Of a DNA stretch of 64,000 nt, positions 57,120 to 64,000 are shown one piece after another. This DNA is from Lithodes maja. Taxonomy: Eukaryota > Arthropoda > Malacostraca > Decapoda > Lithodidae. The notes below the pieces were generated by a model. The model was not told the origin of the DNA and did not search any database. It was given only the letters and a program-made list of their open reading frames with translations. Where the stretch lies: assembly GCA_037953745.1 (NCBI GenBank), contig JBAKBP010000197.1:30001-94000 (forward strand). The letters run 5' to 3'. A program made the translations under genes and the position numbers. Positions within the stretch are counted from its first letter, which is position 1; every line of letters begins with the position of its first letter.

Positions 57120-58906
57120 CAGAATATGTAACTAAATATACAATTCACCAAATAGAGATTATATAGAAATAAAGTGTGACTGCACACAAGAGGTTAATAT
57201 ACTGTATCAACAGATGACCCTGGTGTCACTGTAGCCTAGTAAAGCAGTAGCCTACTCTTTTTAGATAAAACAAAAAAAGTGTATCAGTCAAAGGTTACTA
57301 CAAGATCGTGCAAGCAACAACTAAAATTACAGATATATATAGCTACAGTAGGATACTAAGTACAATATCTACTAGAGTTAATAAGAACAACAGATTGGCT
57401 GGATATAGGCTAAGCTAGGTTTGGATTGGGTTAATAGCTTGGCAGGTTGGGTTAGGCTAGGTTAGTTTGTACAAATACCACCCTTAGCTTAAAGTAAAAT
57501 CACTCTGAGGAGAAAAAGTCAAGAATATATCTAGGGGAAAAAGATAAATGAATGCACTTAAATTTACTACAAAATTGGCTGGAATTTAATATGTATAATC
57601 CCCCCAAAAAAGTTTGTTTACAAAATGGCGTCGGCGTTCGTTCCTGTAGGCAGGATAGTTAGTACACAATATTGTTTATTAGCAAATTAATATGCAAAGC
57701 TTTACATACATACAAGGCAGTTAAATTGATACTTACTACAGTAGGTAATGGGTAAAATTAGGGGCTACGATTTTATATCAAATAAAAAGAGTGTTTGTTT
57801 ACAAACAAAACAAACAAAGAACAACAGATGGCGCTAGTGGCGCCCTGTCCGAGCAGGAGTCTTGTGATAAACACAAAGTTTATCAGTCAATACACAGCGA
57901 AATATCGTGCAGTGTTACTTACTAAGCTACAGGATGGTTACACGTGCTCTTAACCACCTTTCATGCACAAGAATGAAGAGGATGAGTAGTTAATACTCAA
58001 ATTATGATCGATATCGTGAGAGCGTTGACAGTGCGTCTGCAGCGTCTGGCGGTAGCGGGCGGAGAGGAGGAGGGAGGGGGCGAGAAGGAGAGAGGGAATG
58101 AGAAAAGGAGTGAAGAAAGGAGACAGGAGTAGTGAGGAGGATGGCAGGAGTGAGGAGGAATGGGATGGGAAGGAGAGAAGAAGGGAGAGAGAAGGAGTGA
58201 GGGAGAAGGGGTGTGGAGGAGTGAAGGAGGAAAGGAGTGGAGAGAAGGAGTACAAAGGAGTACAAAGGAAATCAAGCAACAACAGATCTAGTGACCCTTC
58301 TAGGCTGCTTGTCCTCCAAAACACTGAGGATCAAGTGTCCAAACAGTGGTTTAGAGTGGGTAAGGGAACATTGGAAAGGGAACTACTGCCCTGGAACTAA
58401 TGTCCGTGGCAGGATTAGGAAGTTAGTAGGGGACAGAGGGGTTAGTAACTGAGGGGAGGATAAAATAAAGTTATTCATTTACAAACGCAGTAAGTCGCGG
58501 GTTTGATGCGAGATATTTGTCTAGGCGAAGTTTAAATGAATCAACGGTGCTGCAGTCTATGACATCTCGGGGAAGCCCATTCCATAAGTTGACAACTCGA
58601 TTGAAGAAGAAATTCTTAGCTTCTGTGAGTTAAAAGATTTACCAATAATTTTGAAACCATTTCCCCGCGTGTAATTAGATTGGTCGATAGTGAAGTACTT
58701 ACTACAGTTCATATTGTCGATGCCTTTGATGATTTTGAACACTTGAATTAACTCGCCTCTTAATCGGCGCCGGGTTAAAGGAAATAGATTTAATTCTCTA
58801 AGACGCTCTTCGTATGGTTTGTTCTTTAGGCTAGGTATCATTTTGGTAACTCTACGTTGAACTCGCTCTAGCTTGTCTATATCTATTTGATAATAAGGGC
58901 ACCAGG

Positions 58907-59439
58907 GGGAGGTGTGGTGGAGTGGTCTTGCCACTGGCCTGGTAATCCAAAGGTCCCGGGTTCAAATCCCGATGTATCAATGGGAAGATATTATTGGGAT
59001 GGAATTTGTGCTGTACCTAGTATCAGTGCATTACCACAAAGCCCACCGAAACGTCAATAAAATACCCTCATTGTTCCCTGATTAAATAGCACTGTATGAA
59101 TATTCCCATATTCAAAATATGCTATAGGGGTGCAATGCCTGGTGAGTTATCTGCTCAACAGGTGGCGTTGTGTGTGTGTAAGTGTGAGAGTCCGAGTGTA
59201 GAGGGTGAGACAGTGAAGCACGGGAACGAGATGGCTTCAGAGATGGGGTCGTTTCGGGCCATGAGTGAGCACCGTGCCTCATGTGAAGGCAAGATGGCAG
59301 GTGCTCGTTGTACTCTACGTGCTTCACATGTCTCACTCCCTAGACTGGAACAAGACCTCACGGGCTTCACTGTTCATTGTAAAGCGGTGAATGTTAAGGC
59401 TCTCAGCCTATGCCCGAGAGGAAGTAAGTTGGAATATAG

Positions 59440-59471
<32 letters not shown>
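58907..59471 (+). mobile_element. tRNA-derived SINE in CR1 unit D
   Basis: Head GGGAGGTGTGGTGGAGTGG with A box, GGTTCAAATCC B box, and body diverged from 29273 in the middle (a GTGTGTGT stretch near 59170), ending in a 32-base A-run. Inserted at CACCAGG|ATTGAACG. At most AGG is duplicated. Confidence 0.88.
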
Positions 59472-59475
<4 letters not shown>

Positions 59476-60240
59476 TGAACGCAGTATTCCAGAAGAGGGC
59501 GGACTAAGGAATTGTAAAGGGTTAGGATAACTTCTTTGGATTTATGCTCAAATGACCTGCCTATAAAGCCAATTATTTTGTTTGCCTTCTTAACAACTTC
59601 TGAACATTGTTGACTCGGTTTTAGGTTACTCGATATTGTTACTCCCAGATCGGTTTCTCTGTTTACATTCTTAAGCTGAGTGCCATTCATCAAATAGTTT
59701 GCTTTCTCATTTTGGTATCTGATATGTAGTACTTTACATTTATCCGCATTGAAACTCATTTGCCAAATTTGGGCCCAACATGACACCTTATCTAGATTGT
59801 GTTGCATATCGTCAACTTGTTCTTTTGAGAGTAGGTATTTGCAATTTTTGTATCGTCAGCAAATTTTGAAATTGTACAGGTGAGACCCTCCTCGATGTCG
59901 TTGATGTAAATTAGAAAGATAATTGGTCCTAGTACCGATCCCTGGGGTACCCCGCTACTTACATTGGTCCATTTAGATGCCTTACCGTTTATGACTACTC
60001 TTTGCTTTCTGTCGCTGAGCCAATTTTCTATCCATTTCAACACACCATCTTGTATTCCATGCGCTTTTAGTTTTAGCAGTAAACGTTTGTGGGGAACTTT
60101 GTCAAAGGCCTTTTGAAAATCAAGGTATATAATATCTACAGCTTTACTCTCATCGTAGAGGTTGAGGATATCGTGGAAGAAGTCTAAGAGGTTTGTTAAA
60201 CAGGAACGTTTTTTACGAAAGCTGTGTTGAGTATCTTTAA

Positions 60241-60719
60241 CCCTTCTTTAGCGGCGCGCAACATAAGTCGAGTTAAATAAAGCTGGACTATGTGGCGGTG
60301 CTCGACATATATCGTGTGGCAATTTCAGCACGTAATGTTGCTGAGAGAGAGAGACAAGTGGTGGCAGGAGAGTAGCGAGCGTATGACTGCTCCAGACCAC
60401 CGCGGCGAACCTACTGACACGAATCTGACCTCCTCCCTCCCTCTCTCACTCGCTATATACGGAATTGTATGGGGAAAGTGCCTAATTACATGCTTTTTGC
60501 ACTCGCGTTGCACGGTTTTTGCAAGAAAACTAGCCATCATAAAAGGATCGTTATGGTGTCATTCGAAAGCTCTGTTTATGCCCTTTCAGGGATAGATACT
60601 TGTTTTACGTTCTGGGTCTTATTTAGGCATGAAAATGATCACGTAAACAGCCCTATTTTGGCTAAAAACACCCCGCTGGTGGCTACATATTATAAACCGC
60701 ATAGGCCGCTCTTTAAGTG
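60241..60719. mobile_element. TTAA-flanked MITE in CR1 unit D (479 bp)
   Basis: TTAA at 60237-60240 and 60720-60723. Excision restores the continuous CR1 sequence of the other units. Ends CCCTTCTTTAGCGGC and, reversed, CACTTAAAGAGCGGC match at 10 of 15 positions. Unrelated in interior to the MITE of unit C. No convincing coding frame. Confidence 0.82.
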
Positions 60720-62380
60720 TTAAGTATGTTATTTTCCTCTAAGTGACTTACGAGTCTGTCTCTTATGAGTGTTTCTAACATTTTACATACAACTGAGGTT
60801 AAGCTAATTGGACGATAGTTACTGGGTAGGGATTTGCTGCCTTTTTTTAAAATCGGTGTTACGTTGGCTAGCTTCCACTGATCAGGCATATTTCCAGACT
60901 GCAAGGATTTATTAAATAGCAATGTCAGTGGCTTGGAGAGCTCATCCTTAGCTTCCTTTAGGACTCTAGGTGAGATTTTGTCAGGTCCAGGCGTTTTATT
61001 TACCTTGAGTTTATCTAAACAATTCAATACTTCTCTCTCTGTAATGGTGATATTGCTTAGAACATCTGAATTATCAATCTGAATCGGCTATGGTGTAGGG
61101 ATATCACTGAGGTCTTCCTTTGTAAAAACTGATGCAAAGAAGGTATTGAGGACATTACTCATTTGTACTTCGTCTTTGGTGTATTCTCCATTTTCATCGA
61201 CTAACGGTCCAACAGTTGAAGTAACTACTTTTTTCTTTATGATATAACTATAGAATTCTTTCGGGTTTGTTTTACTTTGATTCGCAACATGTAACTCCAG
61301 GGTGTTTTTACTTTGCTTAATTATCTTTTTGGCTTTGCGTCGTAACTCTACAAATTTCACCCGTTCTTCGTCATTTTGCAAGGATTGTAATCTATCATTA
61401 GCAAACTTTTTAGCAAGCAAACAGTTTGAAATATCTTTATTCCACCATTTGGTGGAAACCAGTCAGTTTCTTTAAACATAGCTCTAAGTTTATGAAAGTT
61501 TGCTTTCTTGAAATTAGGGACTTTTTCGATGCTGCTATTTGGTCGTTACTAGTAAACTTTAAAGTGCAAGTTATTGTACGATGGTCTCTGTTACTGAATT
61601 CATCACCAACATTCAAATTCTCTATAAATTCTTCTTTTGTTGCAAATACAAGGTCAAGAACATTATTACCACGGGTCGGCGATCGAACAAATTGATAGAG
61701 TGAACTCTCTTGCAAGTTCCCATACAAGTCATGTCCGGAGTGTGAAGTAAGAGTATCGCCCCACTTGGTCACAGGTAAATTAAAGTCGCCCAAAAATATG
61801 GTATCTTGTGAGTTACTTACATCTGCAAATTGTTCATAAATTTCTCAGTCAGTTTGCACTGATTGAGCTGGAGGTCTGTATATTAATGCAAGTATTATTT
61901 TTGTACCTTTATTATTCTTTATTAGCACAAAAGATGTGTCGACGTTCACAATTTGAGGTTTTGACAAGAGGGTCAGGTTAAGACTTTCTTTGATATAGAA
62001 TAAAACGCCACCTCCATTTTTATTTATTCGGCTTTTCTCAAACATTACATAACAGGGAAGTGAATACTCTGCTAAAAAGTATCTATCTTCTGTATTGAGC
62101 CAAGATTTTGTTATACCAATCACATCATATTTTTCAGTAAACACTAGTTCCTCTAAATCTGAAAATTTATTGCGTATGCTACGATCGTTTGCATAGAAAA
62201 CCTTTAAAGTTGCGGTTTTAGAACTCACAGAACGTTCTTTAATCAAATTTTTGGTTCTGGTCGGATCTACATTTACATTCATGGCTGTCCTCGGTCCTCG
62301 GTCGTTATCCCTGGTGGTTTTGAATTTGGGTCGTGTTGGTGGAGCTTAATCCAAATTCGCGGTTCTTGACGGATTAGCAT

Positions 62381-63418
62381 TTAATTCCTTCGCAGGTTGC
62401 CATCCTCACTGTCTTCGGTCCTCCCTCCTGGTTGTCCTGTACTGAGTCGATTTCTTTTCCGAAAATCCTTCACCGCATCGTTGAGAAGACGCCCAAAACA
62501 TGCTGCTCCCACCTGGTTCAAATGAACTCCATCGTCCGAAAACAAATAGTCATCGTAGTAGAAATTGTCCCAGGTGTCGACGAATCCCACGTTTTCCTTC
62601 CTGCAGAGGTTTGCTAGACAACGATTTGTGCTGGTGGCTATGTTGTAAAACCGGCTCTCTACACCAAGTCGGGGGACGATTCCTGAGACGATGATCCTTG
62701 ATGACTTCTCCTTAAACGACTTGATCAGCTGCAGGTACTTTAAAAGCAAATCTTCCGACCGGGTTTGCTGTACATCGTTGGATCCAACGTGGACGACGTA
62801 CATTGTATTAGCAGGGGCCAGCTTAGATACTTCGTCAACTGCAGCAACTACGTCGTCCGCATCACCACCAGGGATACAAAAACGCTTCCTGGTCTTAGGT
62901 GCTCTGGCGCAAATCTCTGTGAGCTGACCACGTATCATCGAATCTCCCACGAGCCGGACTTCTTCTATTTCCGCTTCGTCATCTGAGTCTGTGAGTATCT
63001 GGAAGCGGTTTTGACACTCGGTAATCGGTATGGGTTTCCTGGTCTTGGGGCAAACGTTGTTCCTCACGACACGGAAGTTGTCTTGAGGGGGAATAGAGTC
63101 ACTATTTGTTTCTTGAGTATCGGAACCATCAGCTGAAATGGCTACTGCAGGCGTTGAATTGTTGGCAGTTGACGTTGGGGCGTTGGTGGCTGCTGGAGTT
63201 GCAGTGACAATTGAAGTTTGTGGTACTCCAATGTTGAGTGTTACAAACTCTTGGAGTGATTCCAGCTTCATGGTGAGGACGTTGATCTTGTTGTAGGCTT
63301 CATCTAATTTCACTGTCAAATTCTCTCGTTGCTGGCAGAGATGGCAGACTTGAAGATTGACAGTAGCAAACATGGACTCACCAAACCTACCGGCGCAGTT
63401 CGTACAAGTTCGAGGCAT
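62381..63418 (-). CDS. CR1 ORF1, unit D, intact
   Basis: 345 codons, nearly identical to unit C. Zinc-finger candidate CTNC/CHLC, coiled coil, esterase motifs GDSMIRG, HVGSND and DGVHLN all present. Small differences include GGDADD near the middle and RKRNRL near the end. Its ORF2 is heavily broken, so this protein could at most act in trans. Confidence 0.9.
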   Translation of the reverse strand: MPRTCTNCAGRFGESMFATVNLQVCHLCQQRENLTVKLDEAYNKINVLTMKLESLQEFVTLNIGVPQTSIVTATPAATNAPTSTANNSTPAVAISADGSDTQETNSDSIPPQDNFRVVRNNVCPKTRKPIPITECQNRFQILTDSDDEAEIEEVRLVGDSMIRGQLTEICARAPKTRKRFCIPGGDADDVVAAVDEVSKLAPANTMYVVHVGSNDVQQTRSEDLLLKYLQLIKSFKEKSSRIIVSGIVPRLGVESRFYNIATSTNRCLANLCRKENVGFVDTWDNFYYDDYLFSDDGVHLNQVGAACFGRLLNDAVKDFRKRNRLSTGQPGGRTEDSEDGNLRRN

Positions 63419-63771
63419 GGAAACAGTCAGTTTCTTCAGATCACTTCACTCACTTTAAAACACTTAACTCACTTTAAAACACTTAACTCACTTTAGAAAC
63501 ACTTCACTCACTTTATAAACACTTCAATCACTTCAACCGAAAACAAATATGTTGAAATACACAATAGGTTATCAGGGGTGATAGCCAAACCGAAAACAAA
63601 ATATTTGAGATACGCAGAATTAGGCTTCCAGGGGCGATAGCCTAACCAAAAGTTTTTTTTTTAAATTGAAATACGCACCAATAGGCTACCAGCGTTGAAT
63701 AGCCTTAACGAAAATAATAAAATTTAAATACGCAGAAATAGGCTACCAGGTGTGATAACCTAACCTTAAAG

Positions 63772-63815
<44 letters not shown>

Positions 63816-64000
63816 CAGAATATGTAACTAAATATACAATTCACCAAATAGAGATTATATAGAAATAAAGTGTGACTGCACACAAGAGGTTAATATACTG
63901 TATCAACAGATGACCCTGGTGTCACTGTAGCCTAGTAAAGCAGTAGCCTACTCTTTTTAGATAAAACAAAAAAAGTGTATCAGTCAAAGGTTACTACAAG
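63419..64000 (-). other. CR1 5' UTR and upstream block, unit D (partial)
   Basis: Tandem TCACTTTAAAACACTTAAC repeats, then the (TA)n at about 63774-63813, matching the blocks upstream of units A-C up to the window edge. Confidence 0.75.

Larger units (their letters stand above)
52161..58247 (-). mobile_element. CR1 unit C of the array, with nested MITE
   Basis: About 5.78 kb after subtracting the 304-bp MITE and its TTAA duplication. Closest to B over much of ORF2, and to D in ORF1 and the 3' end. Confidence 0.92.
58471..62282 (-). pseudogene. CR1 ORF2, unit D (SINE, MITE, deletion)
   Basis: Besides the two insertions, a deletion of roughly 200 bp near 61450 (CCATTTGGTGGAAACCAG junction) removes part of the region after the endonuclease, and there are several small shifts. 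FADDTKIA remains. The C-terminal deletion shared with B and C is present. Confidence 0.9.
58248..64000 (-). mobile_element. CR1 unit D of the array, cut by the window end
   Basis: Same order as units A-C, with a SINE (58907-59471) and a TTAA MITE (60241-60719) nested in ORF2. The window ends inside its 5' block, at a point matching unit C about 57302, so roughly 0.9 kb is missing. Confidence 0.92.

Noticed and set aside
59096..59530. 144-codon frame running through the SINE
   Set aside because: Covers the SINE body and A-tail and ends in CR1 antisense. Not conserved in the other SINE copies.
40667..64000. The array as a novel host multigene family of esterases
   Set aside because: Each esterase frame is followed by a CR1 endonuclease/RT and CR1 3' tail. 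It is LINE ORF1.

Overview
The window reads as non-coding, repeat-saturated DNA from a large arthropod genome, most likely a decapod crustacean (inference). The grounds are dense dinucleotide and minisatellite arrays, Penelope, CR1-type, RTE-like and Gmr1-like retroelements, many small non-autonomous DNA transposons, and almost no host coding sequence. There are no operons or bacterial signals. The only convincing host-gene sequence is one spliced exon, on the minus strand, of an acatalytic carbonic-anhydrase-related protein at 21222-21403. Two 5'-truncated echoes of its 3' half lie at about 19.2 and 19.4 kb.

Layout. 1-7460: a minus-strand Ty3/gypsy-class LTR retrotransposon with about 1.6-kb LTRs. 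Its pol domains run protease-integrase-RT-RNase H, the copia-like order that defines the Gmr1 group. A tRNA-derived SINE sits in each LTR. 7537-12885: a plus-strand CR1-type LINE, broken, carrying an 870-bp TA-flanked MITE. 13.0-18.6 kb: two TTAA-flanked MITEs, pyrimidine and purine tracts, a 59-bp minisatellite and a Harbinger-like element. 19.2-21.4 kb: exon echoes, a 5'-truncated CR1 fragment and the exon. 21.5-30.7 kb: microsatellites, 65-bp and 22-bp minisatellites, a perfect tRNA-like palindrome and a full SINE. 30.7-36.5 kb: a 218-bp inverted repeat enclosing an apparently intact CR1 (SGNH-esterase ORF1; endonuclease/RT ORF2). 36.5-39.6 kb: a Penelope-like element (RT plus GIY-YIG) with a 1.5-kb Harbinger-like element in its 3' region. 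39.7-40.7 kb: an RTE-like LINE end. 40.7-64.0 kb: a head-to-tail array of four CR1 units of about 5.75 kb, running past the window edge.

How it works together. Each autonomous element encodes its own mobility: gag, protease, integrase and RT in the LTR element; esterase-type ORF1 plus endonuclease/RT in the CR1s; RT/GIY-YIG in Penelope. The SINEs and MITEs must borrow machinery from elsewhere. Nesting gives relative ages. The MITEs and SINE in CR1 units C and D came after those units existed, and the Harbinger-like element came after the Penelope insertion. Units B-D of the array share an inactivating deletion, which points to duplication of an already broken unit rather than four separate insertions. 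The least routine observations are the Gmr1 gene order, the mosaic CR1 (divergent 5' half, near-identical 3' half), the CR1 array and the fragmented CA-related exon. I found no evidence of a new defence or regulatory system.
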